NCBI RefSeq assembly: GCF_900103535.1
Contig: NZ_FNHQ01000011.1
Span: forward strand, 1-64,000
From: Megasphaera paucivorans
GTDB lineage: Bacteria; Bacillota; Negativicutes; Veillonellales; Megasphaeraceae
DNA length: 64,000 bases
Reading direction: 5' to 3'
Shown here: positions 1-8,857 of the stretch, in pieces
How positions within the stretch are numbered: the first letter of the stretch is position 1
Layout: each line of letters begins with the position of its first letter
Notes under the pieces: generated by a model
Databases searched by the model: none
Told to the model about the DNA's origin: nothing
What the model saw: only the letters and a program-made list of their open reading frames with translations
Made by a program: the position numbers and the translations under genes

Positions 1-603
1 CGGGATATATTCATCTACCGCATCCATCAATTTCAAAATGCTGGCTTCTGCTTCCGGATCTTCTTCCAATGCCTTTAGCGCAGATCCTACGATAATAGGA
101 ATTTCATCGCCTGGAAAATCATAGCTGGAAAGAAGTTCGCGAACTTCCATTTCTACTAATTCAATCAATTCCGGATCATCTACCTGATCGGCTTTGTTCA
201 GATATACTACCATTGCCGGTACTCCTACCTGGCGGGCCAGAAGGATATGTTCACGCGTCTGCGGCATTGGGCCGTCTGCTGCGCTTACTACCAATATTGC
301 TCCATCCATCTGTGCGGCACCGGTGATCATGTTCTTTACATAATCGGCATGCCCCGGGCAGTCTACATGTGCATAATGACGCTTATCTGTTTCGTATTCT
401 ACGTGTGCTGTATTGATCGTAATACCGCGTTCACGTTCTTCTGGTGCTTTATCAATGTCAGCATACGCTTCAAACTTGGCATAGCCCTTTTTCGACAATA
501 CTTTCGTAATAGCTGCTGTCAATGTCGTTTTGCCATGGTCTACGTGTCCGATGGTTCCAATATTGACATGCGGTTTGGTTCTTTCGTATTTTTCTTTAGC
601 CAT
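1..603 (-). CDS. tuf: Elongation factor Tu, N-terminal 201 residues (cut by window edge)
   Basis: EF-Tu is the GTPase that brings aminoacyl-tRNA to the ribosome. Reading the minus strand from the ATG at 601-603 gives [20 protein letters not shown], then the P-loop GHVDHGKTT (residues 19-27), the switch I RGITI, the DCPGHADY motif and the NKAD base-recognition motif. Only the G domain is present; domains 2 and 3 lie beyond position 1. A strong ribosome-binding site (AGGAGG) is at 615-620. The gene follows five tRNA genes on the same strand, the arrangement known from the E. coli tufB operon. No frameshift is visible. Confidence 0.97.
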   Translation of the reverse strand, partial: MAKEKYERTKPHVNIGTIGHVDHGKTTLTAAITKVLSKKGYAKFEAYADIDKAPEERERGITINTAHVEYETDKRHYAHVDCPGHADYVKNMITGAAQMDGAILVVSAADGPMPQTREHILLARQVGVPAMVVYLNKADQVDDPELIELVEMEVRELLSSYDFPGDEIPIIVGSALKALEEDPEAEASILKLMDAVDEYIP

Positions 604-729
604 TTTACTGTTCTTCCTCCTTTAGGAAAAAATAATCTACTTCTTATTGTACATTATTTTACAAAATTATTCTACTATTTTTGATGCGGCATCGGCTGCT
701 TATTTAGTTTCATCTGTCCGCATACAGAA

Positions 730-753
730 ATAACCTCGTTAAAACGAGGTTAT
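730..753 (-). terminator. Hairpin between the tRNA cluster and tuf
   Basis: ATAACCTCGTT (730-740) and AACGAGGTTAT (743-753) form an 11-bp perfect inverted repeat just after tRNA-Met, followed on the minus strand by a short T-rich stretch (TTTCTG). It could end or process the tRNA transcript, or only partly stop read-through into tuf. I see no convincing separate -35/-10 pair for tuf between here and its start. Confidence 0.55.
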
Positions 754-761
754 ATGAAGTA

Positions 762-838
762 TGGTGGCGGCTCGGAGATTCGAACTCTGGACACTGCGGG
801 TATGAACCGCATGCTCTAGCCAACTGAGCTAAGCCGCC
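762..838 (-). tRNA. tRNA-Met (elongator, anticodon CAU)
   Basis: A cloverleaf on the minus strand starts GGCGGCT and ends AGCCGCC-A-CCA, with an encoded CCA at 762-764. The anticodon stem-loop GCGG-TTCATAC-CCGC has anticodon CAU. The 1:72 pair is G-C, unlike the initiator tRNA further upstream in the cluster, so I call it elongator Met; a lysidine-modified Ile tRNA is the alternative. It is the last tRNA before tuf. Confidence 0.88.
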
Positions 839-843
839 ATGTG

Positions 844-919
844 TGGAGCTATTGACCGGGATTGAACCGGTGACCTTATCCTTACCAAGGATACGCTCTA
901 CCGACTGAGCTACAACAGC
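844..919 (-). tRNA. tRNA-Thr (anticodon GGU)
   Basis: The minus-strand cloverleaf has acceptor GCTGTTG/CAATAGC, an encoded CCA, and the anticodon arm TATCC-TTGGTAA-GGATA giving anticodon GGU (threonine). It lies four bases before tRNA-Met in the transcript. Confidence 0.92.
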
Positions 920-957
920 TTATACCGTTCAAAGCAGATATAAAGTTGTGAAAAATA

Positions 958-1033
<76 letters not shown>

Positions 1034-1041
1034 ACAAAAAA

Positions 1042-1127
1042 TGGTGGTGGGGGAAGGATTCGAACCTTCGAAGGCGAACGCCGGCAGATTTACAGTCTGC
1101 TCCCTTTAGCCACTCGGGAACCCCACC
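1042..1127 (-). tRNA. tRNA-Tyr (anticodon GUA)
   Basis: This 86-nt class II tRNA has the long variable arm expected of Tyr, acceptor GGTGGGG/CCCCACC, an encoded CCA, and anticodon arm GCAGA-CTGTAAA-TCTGC with anticodon GUA. Confidence 0.94.
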
Positions 1128-1132
1128 AATTT

Positions 1133-1208
<76 letters not shown>

Positions 1209-1244
1209 AATTATTCCGTTGCATTGTTCAACAGAACATAAATA

Positions 1245-1273
1245 ATTATACTTTCCAGATTCGTTTCTGTCAA
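1245..1273 (-). promoter_or_regulatory. Consensus sigma-70/A promoter of the tRNA-tuf operon
   Basis: On the minus strand TTGACA (1268-1273), a 17-base spacer and TATAAT (1245-1250) match both hexamers perfectly. The start of transcription would be near 1238, about 30 bases before tRNA-Thr(UGU). A perfect promoter fits a high-output stable-RNA operon. Confidence 0.9.
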
Positions 1274-1401
1274 TAGTATTTCTATATTTTTCTTCGTTTT
1301 TTATTATTTTTCTATTCTTATATCATTATATTTTTTTGTATGGCTGCATATCTTAGTATATTACGCATTTTACTATTTATTTGTATTGCCAAGAATTCTC
1401 T

Positions 1402-1429
1402 TTGCAAGCCTCTCCGAATGTAGTAAAAT
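1402..1429 (+). promoter_or_regulatory. Probable promoter of dapL-ychF
   Basis: TTGCAA (1402-1407), a 16-base spacer and TAAAAT (1424-1429) precede dapL by about 50 bases. It is the best match in the gap between the divergent tRNA promoter and dapL. Confidence 0.5.
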
Positions 1430-1480
1430 GAATTGTACGCCATTATATCAATACTATTGTATATAAGGAGGGGCTATATT

Positions 1481-2785
1481 ATGGCACATATTAATGAAAA
1501 TTACTTAAAACTCCCCGGTAATTATTTATTTGCAACAATTGCAAAAAAAGTAGCCGATTTTTCACAAAAAAATCCTAATGCCAATATTATTCGTCTAGGT
1601 ATCGGCGATGTGACTCGACCCTTAGCGCCGGCAGTTATTGAAGCTATGCATAAAGCTGTCGATGAAATGGGTAAAGCGGAAACATTTCGCGGCTATGGTC
1701 CGGAACAAGGTTATGAATTTCTTATCAACAAAATTATCGAATGGGATTATGAAACACGCGGTATCCATCTCGATACAGATGAAGTATTTATTGGTGATGG
1801 AGCCAAGACAGATGTCGCATGTATTCAGGAAATATTTGATAAAAATATGACATTTGCTGTTGCCGATCCCGTATATCCGGTATATCTCGACTCTAATGTC
1901 ATGGCTGGCCACACAGGTGAATTCATTGATTTAAAGGGAGTTTATAAAGATGTTGTTTATCTTCCCTGCACAGAGGAAAATGGGTTTAAGGCAGAACCTC
2001 CAAAAGATAGAATTGAATCAATGGAATTAAAAAACTGCTGTTTCCCAGTACCTGCAAATAAGAAAAAAGAACATGTTGACCTCGTTTACCTTTGCAATCC
2101 AAGTAATCCTACAGGCACCGCAATGAGCAAAGAAGAACTTGCGGCGTGGATATCCTATGCAAAAGAAACCAACGCTATCTTGTTATATGATTCGGCCTAT
2201 GAATCTTACATTACGGAACCGAATATACCGCATAGTATTTATGAAGTAGAAGGGGCTAAAGATGTCGCTATCGAATTCCGTTCTTACTCCAAATCAGCAG
2301 GATTCACCGGAACTCGCTGCTCTTATGTTGTTGTCCCAAAAACGGTTTTAGCATATACTGCAAAAAATAATGCCATTTCCTTAAATCAATTTTGGAACCG
2401 ACGTCAATGTACCTGCTTCAATGGAACTCCTTATATTATTCAGCGCGCTGCCGAGGCAGTTTACTCAGAAAAAGGTCGAAACCAGTGCAAGGCTGATGTT
2501 GATTATTATATGGAAAACGCCCATATTATACGCGATGGTTTACAGGCTGCCGGCTATACAGTATACGGTGCCACTAATTCTCCTTATGCTTGGGTCAAGA
2601 CTCCTGCGAACATGAAAAGCTGGGATTTTTTTGATCTTCTCTTAGAAAAAGCACACGTTGTCACCACTCCAGGGTCCGGATTTGGTCCTCATGGCGAAGG
2701 GTTCCTGCGTCTTACCGCTTTTGGCACAAGAGAAAATACTATTGAAGCAGTCCATCGTATTGCTGATTTAAAATTGATTAAATAA
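1481..2785 (+). CDS. dapL: LL-diaminopimelate aminotransferase
   Basis: DapL is a PLP enzyme that converts tetrahydrodipicolinate directly to LL-diaminopimelate, a short cut in lysine and peptidoglycan synthesis. The 434-residue product starts [17 protein letters not shown] and carries the family features: [12 protein letters not shown] near residue 40, the NPSNPTGT substrate/PLP segment, and the PLP lysine in [12 protein letters not shown] (Lys271). The ATG at 1481 has AAGGAGG just upstream; an upstream in-frame ATG at 1433 lacks such a site. It is about 20 residues longer than usual DapL (about 410), with the extra sequence around residues 170-195. It precedes ychF by 14 bases. Confidence 0.93.
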   Translation: MAHINENYLKLPGNYLFATIAKKVADFSQKNPNANIIRLGIGDVTRPLAPAVIEAMHKAVDEMGKAETFRGYGPEQGYEFLINKIIEWDYETRGIHLDTDEVFIGDGAKTDVACIQEIFDKNMTFAVADPVYPVYLDSNVMAGHTGEFIDLKGVYKDVVYLPCTEENGFKAEPPKDRIESMELKNCCFPVPANKKKEHVDLVYLCNPSNPTGTAMSKEELAAWISYAKETNAILLYDSAYESYITEPNIPHSIYEVEGAKDVAIEFRSYSKSAGFTGTRCSYVVVPKTVLAYTAKNNAISLNQFWNRRQCTCFNGTPYIIQRAAEAVYSEKGRNQCKADVDYYMENAHIIRDGLQAAGYTVYGATNSPYAWVKTPANMKSWDFFDLLLEKAHVVTTPGSGFGPHGEGFLRLTAFGTRENTIEAVHRIADLKLIK

Positions 2786-2799
2786 AAGGTGGAATATCA

Positions 2800-3906
2800 T
2801 TGAGTACCAATCTGGAAGTCGGCATCGTCGGTCTGCCGAATGTAGGAAAAAGCACATTATTCAACGCAATTACCAAAGCCGGTGCAGAAGCTGCAAATTA
2901 CCCCTTCTGCACAATAGAACCTAATGTTGGTGTTGTAGAAGTTCCTGATCATCGTATCCAAGTACTTACGGACATGTATAAGCCCAAAAAGACAATTCCT
3001 GCAGTTATGCGGTTCGTTGATATCGCCGGTCTTGTTGCCGGTGCTTCAAAAGGAGAAGGCTTGGGAAATAAATTTTTAAGTCACATTCGCGAAACAGATG
3101 CTATTGCTGAAGTTGTCCGTTGTTTCGAAGATTCTAATATAACTCATGTCTCAGGTTCTATTGATCCCTTGCGGGATATTGATATCATTAATACAGAGTT
3201 ATGTTTAGCCGATATAGAAACTGTCCAAAAACGGGATGATCGTATCAAAAAAATTGCACAATGCGGTGATAAGGAAGCTAAAACAGAAGACGCTATCTTA
3301 ATGAAGGTCTTATCGTGTTTAGAAATTGGCAACCCTGCACGCAAAGCAAGCCTTACCAAAGACGAGCTGGATATCATAAAAGATTTGAATCTCCTAACAC
3401 TGAAACCCATTATATACATTGCAAATGTTGCTGAAGACGAAGCTGGCCATCCCAATGATAATCCATATGTCAAAAAGCTCGAAACATTTGCCACCGAAGA
3501 AGGGGCTAAAGTGGTTGCCGTATCAGCGAAGATTGAAGCAGAAATTGCGGAACTGCCAGAAGATGAAGCTGCCATGTTTTTAGAAGAATTAAACCTTCCC
3601 GAAGCCGGTCTTGACAAACTGATTAAAGCCAGTTATTCATTATTAGGTCTCATTAACTTTTTTACAGCCGGTGCCGATGAAGTCCGTGCTTGGACTATTG
3701 TCAATGGCACTAAAGCGCAAAAAGCTGCGGGCAAAATCCATTCCGATATTGAACGAGGTTTTATCCGTGCCGAAATCGTTTCATATAATGATCTCATTGC
3801 CTGCGGCAGTGAAACAACCGCTAAGGAAAAAGGACTTGTAAGACTGGAAGGGAAAGAATATATTATGCGTGACGGCGATGTTACGTACTTCCGTTTCAAT
3901 GTATAA
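2800..3906 (+). CDS. ychF: Redox/ribosome-associated ATPase YchF (Obg family)
   Basis: YchF (OLA1 family) is a universally conserved P-loop NTPase that binds ribosomes and prefers ATP; its exact cellular role is unsettled. The 368-residue protein has the P-loop GLPNVGKST near residue 11, the DIAGLVAGASKGEGLGN switch region, a central coiled-coil insertion and a C-terminal TGS domain ending in the typical DGDVTYFRFNV. The start is TTG at 2800, preceded by AAAGGTGG. Length and motifs are normal for the family. It is co-directional with dapL and followed by a terminator. Confidence 0.95.
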   Translation: MSTNLEVGIVGLPNVGKSTLFNAITKAGAEAANYPFCTIEPNVGVVEVPDHRIQVLTDMYKPKKTIPAVMRFVDIAGLVAGASKGEGLGNKFLSHIRETDAIAEVVRCFEDSNITHVSGSIDPLRDIDIINTELCLADIETVQKRDDRIKKIAQCGDKEAKTEDAILMKVLSCLEIGNPARKASLTKDELDIIKDLNLLTLKPIIYIANVAEDEAGHPNDNPYVKKLETFATEEGAKVVAVSAKIEAEIAELPEDEAAMFLEELNLPEAGLDKLIKASYSLLGLINFFTAGADEVRAWTIVNGTKAQKAAGKIHSDIERGFIRAEIVSYNDLIACGSETTAKEKGLVRLEGKEYIMRDGDVTYFRFNV

Positions 3907-4325
3907 CTTTATCCCCATGAGAACAACGTCATATCCGTTAATTTTCCTTTTTGTATTTATTCTACACACGTAGTACCTTCATGTGTTCGTTGTAATTTAC
4001 ATTATTTGAACAACTATATTTTTATACATACATATTGTATTTGAAAAACTTGTTATGTTGCTATATAGTAAAAAGCGCTCACCTTTGATTCATATGGGGT
4101 GAGCGTTTCTTGCTATATAGCTTTTTATTTTAAAAATATAATCTTATTTCTAATATTATACATAAACTGCTTGATATCGTATATTATAGGGTACATTTTT
4201 CACGCAGTCCAGTCTCCCATAACAAGAGTAGAAAAGTTGTAATATACAGAGTGTTACACAACCGTCATATCAACACACTACTATTTTCATCATCAGGAAG
4301 CCTTAAAACAAACAGACTAATATAA
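3907..4325. other. Intergenic region between convergent ychF and tag
   Basis: This 419-base AT-rich gap holds the ychF terminator (4061-4131) and most of the left arm of the tag terminator (4311-4325). I see no ORF with a ribosome-binding site and no RNA gene. A TTGAAA-17-TATAGT match (4041-4069) overlaps the terminator stem and may be chance. Confidence 0.6.
4061..4131 (+). terminator. Terminator of dapL-ychF
   Basis: CTATATAG (4061-4068) can pair with CTATATAG (4113-4120), and inside it CGCTCACC (4076-4083) pairs with GGTGAGCG (4098-4105). The long imperfect stem is followed by CTTTTTATTTT on the plus strand. Confidence 0.75.
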
Positions 4326-4340
4326 TTATATTAGTCTGTT
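4311..4340 (-). terminator. Terminator overlapping the end of tag
   Basis: AACAGACTAATATAA (4311-4325) is the exact reverse complement of the next 15 bases (4326-4340). On the minus strand the stem is followed by TTTGTTTT. The stem includes the tag stop codon, so the last codons of the gene double as terminator. Confidence 0.8.
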
Positions 4341-4916
4341 AAAGCAGCAATCGATGACATGATCATTTATTATCCCTATCGCCTGTAAAAAAGAATATAT
4401 AATAACCGGCCCAACAAAAACAAATCCTCTTTTTTTTAAATCCCTGCTGATTTTTTCCGAAATGTCATTTTTATCAGGTATGCTTGATTCCTTTTCCCAA
4501 TCTCCCTTAATTATATGATTATCTGTATAGTCCCATAAATACGAAGAAAAACTTCCATATTCTTTCTGTATTTGAATAACCGCCAATGCATTCTGTCGGA
4601 CAGAATAGACTTTTTTTCTATTTTTTACTATACCATAATCAGTAATAATCCGTTCTAACTCATCATTATTCATTTCAGCACATCGCTGAATATCAAAATC
4701 ATGAAAAGCTGCACGATAAGCATCTCGTTTGCTCAAAATAGTAATCCAAGAAAGCCCCGCTTGTGCCCCTTCCAAAGAGAGCATTTCGAATATATAGCGC
4801 TCATCATAGTTGGGAACACCCCATTCTTCATCATGGTATTGCCGCAACAAAAGATTCTTTTCAGCCCAAGGACAGCGTTGTACATGACTCGAAGTCACTA
4901 CCTGTTGTTTTCTCAT
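4326..4916 (-). CDS. tag: DNA-3-methyladenine glycosylase I
   Basis: Tag removes 3-methyladenine from alkylated DNA and starts base-excision repair in the cytoplasm. The 196-residue protein has the family N-terminus QRCPWA...YHDEEWGVP (zinc-binding Cys and His), the LEGAQAGLSWITILSKR core and the C-terminal RGFVFVGPVIIYSFLQAIG followed by NDHVIDC with the other zinc ligands. Length is normal. It lies downstream of the ABC-F gene on the same strand with a 45-base gap and ends in a terminator. Confidence 0.95.
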   Translation of the reverse strand: MRKQQVVTSSHVQRCPWAEKNLLLRQYHDEEWGVPNYDERYIFEMLSLEGAQAGLSWITILSKRDAYRAAFHDFDIQRCAEMNNDELERIITDYGIVKNRKKVYSVRQNALAVIQIQKEYGSFSSYLWDYTDNHIIKGDWEKESSIPDKNDISEKISRDLKKRGFVFVGPVIIYSFLQAIGIINDHVIDCCFNRLI

Positions 4917-4961
4917 ATACTGCTCACTTTCTTAAAATACAAAAAAATTTCATTTTCCATC

Positions 4962-6893
4962 TTACTCACTCAGAGTTTCCCATTTTTCATAAGCTTCATC
5001 AAGTTTTTTTTGTGTGTCTTCATACTGTTCCGTCAATGTTATCATTTTTTCAGCGTTAGTTTGATTTTCAGACAAATTCATTTGAAAATCATACATTTTT
5101 AAAGTTGCTTCCAATTCAGCAATTTTCATTTCTATATTTTCTATTTTTTTAGCTGCGCCATACAAAGGTGTTTTACGAATAGTTGCTTCCGTATTGTTTT
5201 TTTTAGGCGTTTTTTCTTTATCTTTTGCAGCAGACAAAATAGCATCTTCTTTTTTGTGTGTTGTATCTGTCTTCCCCAGTAATTCTTGAACGGCTAATTC
5301 TTCTTTTTCCCGCTCTTTTTCTCGATAATATGTATAATTCCCCAAATATTCCTTAAGTTTTTTATTTTCCAATACTAACATTCGTCCCGCAATTTTATCA
5401 AGAAAATACCTGTCATGAGACACAACAAGATAGGTACCACCAAAATCAATAAGTGCCTGTTCAAGAATTTCCCGAGTAGGTATATCAAGATGATTCGTTG
5501 GTTCATCGAGAATCAAAAAGTTCGGTCCGTGCAAAAATAATTTGAGCAAAGCCAGCCGTGCTTGCTCTCCCCCACTCAACGTGTCAATATGCTTATACAC
5601 ATCATCGCCGCGAAAAAGAAAACCACCCAAAACAGAGCGGGCATCTTCTTCACTATAACTAAATTCGTTCATAATTTCTTCCATGACTGACCATGTACCA
5701 TGAAGTTCTGTATGTTCTTGAGCAAAATAACCAACATGCACACGGCTTCCCAATGTAATATGACCACTGTCAAATTCTTTTTCTCCCATAATCATCTGAA
5801 AAAGTGTTGTTTTTCCTGCCCCATTAGGCCCAATAAGTGCAGCTGACTCCCCTCGGCGCAGTAATAAAGATAAATGGTTAAAAAGTTGTTTATCTCCATA
5901 GCCACCGCAAATATCATCAAGAACAAGTACCTTTTGCCCGCACTCTTCTACTGGTTTAAATGCAAAGTGGAGAGAAGTACCTTCTGAAATTAATTCAATT
6001 CGTTCCACACGATCTAGTTGAGATTGACGTCCTCGAGCCTGTTTGGATTTAATACCGGCTTTATATTTACGAATATACTCTTCTGTTGCCTTGATCTGCT
6101 CCTGCTGTTTTTCATAAGCGCTTTCCATCGCTTTACGGCGCTGATTCCGCTGTTGAACATAGTGAGAGTAATTACCTTTATACTTTGTTATGCTCCCATT
6201 TTCCATCTCTAAAATTCCCGTTGTCACTTTATCAAGAAAATAGCGATCATGAGATACGATAAGTATGCCGCCACCATAAGACAATAAATAACTTTCCAAC
6301 CATTCAAGCATTTCCATATCAAGGTGATTCGTCGGTTCATCGAGAAATAAATAATCAGGGCGGCATACCAGAGCTTTTGCCAAATTAATTCGTGTCTTCT
6401 GTCCTCCTGAAAAGCTCTGCACGGGACGATCCATATCTGCTTCCGCAAAACCTAATCCATGAATAATTTTTCGTGACATTGCTTCGTATTCATACCCACC
6501 AAGCCATTCAAACCGTTCTTGTAAACGGGAATATCGATTCATAAGTTCCTGAGAATCCGGATGATGCTGCATAGCTTGTTCCGTTTCTTTTAACTGTATT
6601 TCACAGCGAAGTACATCCTGCCATGCGTCGCTAATGGTTTGACGCAGTGTAACTGCAGCATCAAATGTTATATTTTGCTGCAGATAGCCGATCGTTTCTC
6701 CTTCAGAAATGACAAATGCTCCCGCATCATATTCTTCTTCTCCCATAAGACATTTCAAAAGAGTTGATTTTCCCACACCGTTAGCTCCGATAAGTCCTAT
6801 TCGTTCACCACGATGTAGTTCAAAAGAAACATTTTGAAATACTGTATGTATACCAAATGACTTTGTTAATTTTTGTACCCTAATACTTCCCAC
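4962..6893 (-). CDS. ABC-F family ribosome-associated ATPase (YdiF/Uup type)
   Basis: ABC-F proteins have two fused ATPase domains, no membrane part, and act on the ribosome in translation or antibiotic protection. The 643-residue product shows Walker A GANGVGKS, signature SFSGGQKTR and LDEPTNHLDM in domain 1; the basic linker around residues 240-300; then GPNGAGKT, LSGGEQARLA and LDEPTNHLDI in domain 2; and a charged C-terminal coiled coil (about 550-643). Start is GTG with GAGGG upstream. The C-terminal arm resembles B. subtilis YdiF. Housekeeping and resistance members cannot be told apart by eye. Confidence 0.9.
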   Translation of the reverse strand: MGSIRVQKLTKSFGIHTVFQNVSFELHRGERIGLIGANGVGKSTLLKCLMGEEEYDAGAFVISEGETIGYLQQNITFDAAVTLRQTISDAWQDVLRCEIQLKETEQAMQHHPDSQELMNRYSRLQERFEWLGGYEYEAMSRKIIHGLGFAEADMDRPVQSFSGGQKTRINLAKALVCRPDYLFLDEPTNHLDMEMLEWLESYLLSYGGGILIVSHDRYFLDKVTTGILEMENGSITKYKGNYSHYVQQRNQRRKAMESAYEKQQEQIKATEEYIRKYKAGIKSKQARGRQSQLDRVERIELISEGTSLHFAFKPVEECGQKVLVLDDICGGYGDKQLFNHLSLLLRRGESAALIGPNGAGKTTLFQMIMGEKEFDSGHITLGSRVHVGYFAQEHTELHGTWSVMEEIMNEFSYSEEDARSVLGGFLFRGDDVYKHIDTLSGGEQARLALLKLFLHGPNFLILDEPTNHLDIPTREILEQALIDFGGTYLVVSHDRYFLDKIAGRMLVLENKKLKEYLGNYTYYREKEREKEELAVQELLGKTDTTHKKEDAILSAAKDKEKTPKKNNTEATIRKTPLYGAAKKIENIEMKIAELEATLKMYDFQMNLSENQTNAEKMITLTEQYEDTQKKLDEAYEKWETLSE

Positions 6894-6929
6894 AATATAG
6901 CCCTCTTATCTTTCCATAATCTATCGATT

Positions 6930-6938
6930 ATTATATCA
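6930..6938 (-). promoter_or_regulatory. Extended -10 promoter for the ABC-F gene
   Basis: TGATATAAT on the minus strand lies 37 bases before the GTG start. No good -35 hexamer accompanies it, as is usual for extended -10 promoters. Confidence 0.5.
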
Positions 6939-7039
6939 TACATTACGTATAGCAGCATTGAAAAATCATAGATAATACCTATACGTATTCGTTATCAAGC
7001 AGTATATCGCAAAGACAACGGATTCTCAAAATTTTACTT

Positions 7040-8149
7040 TTATCCGTCTTTTACAATTTCAGCTTTGACCATAATAACAATTTCAGTTTCTTTGCTGGAC
7101 GTATATTGACTGCGAAACAGCCGACCTATAAACGGCAAACTACTCAAAATAGGAATTTTTCGAAAATTTTCTATATCTTCTTTATCAATAAGTCCTCCAA
7201 TAACAAGCGTTTTTCCTTGTTCAATCCGTACTTGTGTTTCTGCCTGCCGAGTCATGAACCGATATGCCTTAAGTTCTGTTACCAGAACAGGCGTACTTAC
7301 TTCTGCTTGAATGTGCGCGGTAATAGATCCGTCATCGTGAATCCATGGTGTATAAATAAGTTTAATCCCTGCATCGGTATAGTCTGTCGTTGTAGTCATT
7401 TGTCCATTCTGCAAATGTTCCGTAAGAATGGGAATTCGATCGCCAATAAGAATTTTTGCCATTCTGCCATTACTTGCCATCATATGCGGTTTAGCCAAAA
7501 TCTTAGCTTTTCCCTGGGTTTCCAGTGCATGAATCTGTGCGGTATAAGCAAAACTGTTCTCATGTCCCGGACCCCCCTCTGCATTCCGCCAATCCCAGTT
7601 AAGGCCTAACTCTTTAATAGCTTCTTGATTTAAAGCAGCAATCTCTACTTCAACATTAACTTGACGGGGTGGTATATCAATTTTTTTTAATAAATTTTGT
7701 ACAGCTGCAAGCTCTCTGCTATTTCCTCGGATAACCAAAGAATTAGTTTCTTCATAACATCGGATATGAGAATCAGATATAATCGCCTGTGCTGCTTTCC
7801 GTGCTTCCTCCGCTGAAGCATACGCAAGGTCAAAGGTACGCAATTCTTTACCTCCCTCTGTCTTTCGTCCAGCTGTTATCATATAAATATAACCGCTTTT
7901 ATCATAATACAGATTTTGACTGGAAGCGATAGCCGTTAACGCCTCTTCAACCGTCACATCAGAAAGATACATGGTTATATTTCCTTGGACAGTATCATCA
8001 ACAATAAGGTTAAGTCCTCCGCTGCGAGCAAGTCCTTCTACAACAGACCGAACAGGTACATCATGTACATCAATGCAAATTGTCGACGCATGAATCTGCA
8101 TAATACCCGATAAAAAAATCAAATTTGCCCATATAATCTTTTTTAACAT
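7040..8149 (-). CDS. Secretin, PilQ/GspD family (short)
   Basis: Secretins form the outer-membrane gate of type IV pili and type II secretion. The 369-residue protein has a signal peptide (to about residue 21, ...QIHAS), an STN-like N0 domain (DVPVRSVVEGLARSGGLNLI), an N1 domain with SLVIRGNSREL and the C-terminal secretin domain with GKTLVIGGLIDKED and IPILSSLPFIGRLFR. At 369 residues it is about half the length of typical PilQ, lacking extra N-terminal repeats. The gene before it encodes a PilP-like protein; no pilM, pilN or pilO is in the window. A secretin requires an outer membrane, so this supports a diderm host. Confidence 0.85.
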   Translation of the reverse strand: MLKKIIWANLIFLSGIMQIHASTICIDVHDVPVRSVVEGLARSGGLNLIVDDTVQGNITMYLSDVTVEEALTAIASSQNLYYDKSGYIYMITAGRKTEGGKELRTFDLAYASAEEARKAAQAIISDSHIRCYEETNSLVIRGNSRELAAVQNLLKKIDIPPRQVNVEVEIAALNQEAIKELGLNWDWRNAEGGPGHENSFAYTAQIHALETQGKAKILAKPHMMASNGRMAKILIGDRIPILTEHLQNGQMTTTTDYTDAGIKLIYTPWIHDDGSITAHIQAEVSTPVLVTELKAYRFMTRQAETQVRIEQGKTLVIGGLIDKEDIENFRKIPILSSLPFIGRLFRSQYTSSKETEIVIMVKAEIVKDG

Positions 8150-8227
8150 GTTATATATCCTTCTCTGCCGTCACATTTATTCATAGATACATTCATTTTT
8201 ACCGTATTTACTGTTGCAAATCTGATA

Positions 8228-8857
8228 CTATATCTGTATTTCAATTAGTTTCCCCTCTTTTTTTAACCCAATTGCATTCATATGAATATACATTACAACC
8301 CAGTCGGCTATCTGGTCTCCTACAGCACAAGGACGTGTATCTTTTCCTGATTGCAGCAAAACCAAACGTTTCCCCGATGATTCCATAAATCCACAATATC
8401 GAGGAAATCGCTCATGTGATATTTTTTCCTGTAATTCTTCTGCATTTTTTTCTTTTGTTTGACTGCTACCTGTTTTTTCCATATGCTGCATATGTTTTTC
8501 AAACAAATCCGGCATATGTCTATTTCGCCGCACCGCAGATACATCATACACACAAATTGCCGGTTCAACAGATTCTGCCCCTGCTGCTCCTTCATTTTTA
8601 TAATGTTGTTTCGAACTTGGTTGATCTTCTATTGTTTTTTGTTCTTGGGAAACAAAAACAGGGGATGAAACATTCCCTGAATGTTTCACTTCCCCTGTTG
8701 TCTTTCGGATTTGATTTATAGAATTATCATTTTCAAAAAAACATATTCCCGCAAGAAAAATCAAAATAGCTCCGTACGGAAACCACTTTTTATATTGTTT
8801 GGCTATATAATGCTTAACATCAAGCATCACAGCCTGCCGCTTATCTTGAAGTCCCAT
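8228..8857 (-). CDS. PilP/GspC-like inner-membrane protein (tentative)
   Basis: The product has one membrane helix near the N-terminus (YGAILIFLAGICFF), a Gln/Lys/Ser-rich linker of about 100 residues with low-complexity composition, and a C-terminal domain ending GDQIADWVVMYIHMNAIGLKKEGK-type beta strands. The ending resembles PilP and GspC homology regions that link the inner-membrane platform to the secretin. It lies directly before the secretin gene (78-base gap), which supports that role. The start is uncertain: ATG at 8857 overlaps galE by 17 bases, and ATG at 8827 is just after galE; neither has a strong ribosome-binding site. Confidence 0.55.
   Translation of the reverse strand: MGLQDKRQAVMLDVKHYIAKQYKKWFPYGAILIFLAGICFFENDNSINQIRKTTGEVKHSGNVSSPVFVSQEQKTIEDQPSSKQHYKNEGAAGAESVEPAICVYDVSAVRRNRHMPDLFEKHMQHMEKTGSSQTKEKNAEELQEKISHERFPRYCGFMESSGKRLVLLQSGKDTRPCAVGDQIADWVVMYIHMNAIGLKKEGKLIEIQI

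Noticed and set aside
247-684. A 145-residue plus-strand reading
   Set aside because: It is antisense to tuf, which is unmistakable on the minus strand.
3907-4325. Possible small RNA from the TTGAAA-17-TATAGT match at 4041-4069
   Set aside because: The match lies inside the ychF terminator stem and no second structure or end follows; chance in AT-rich DNA is likely.
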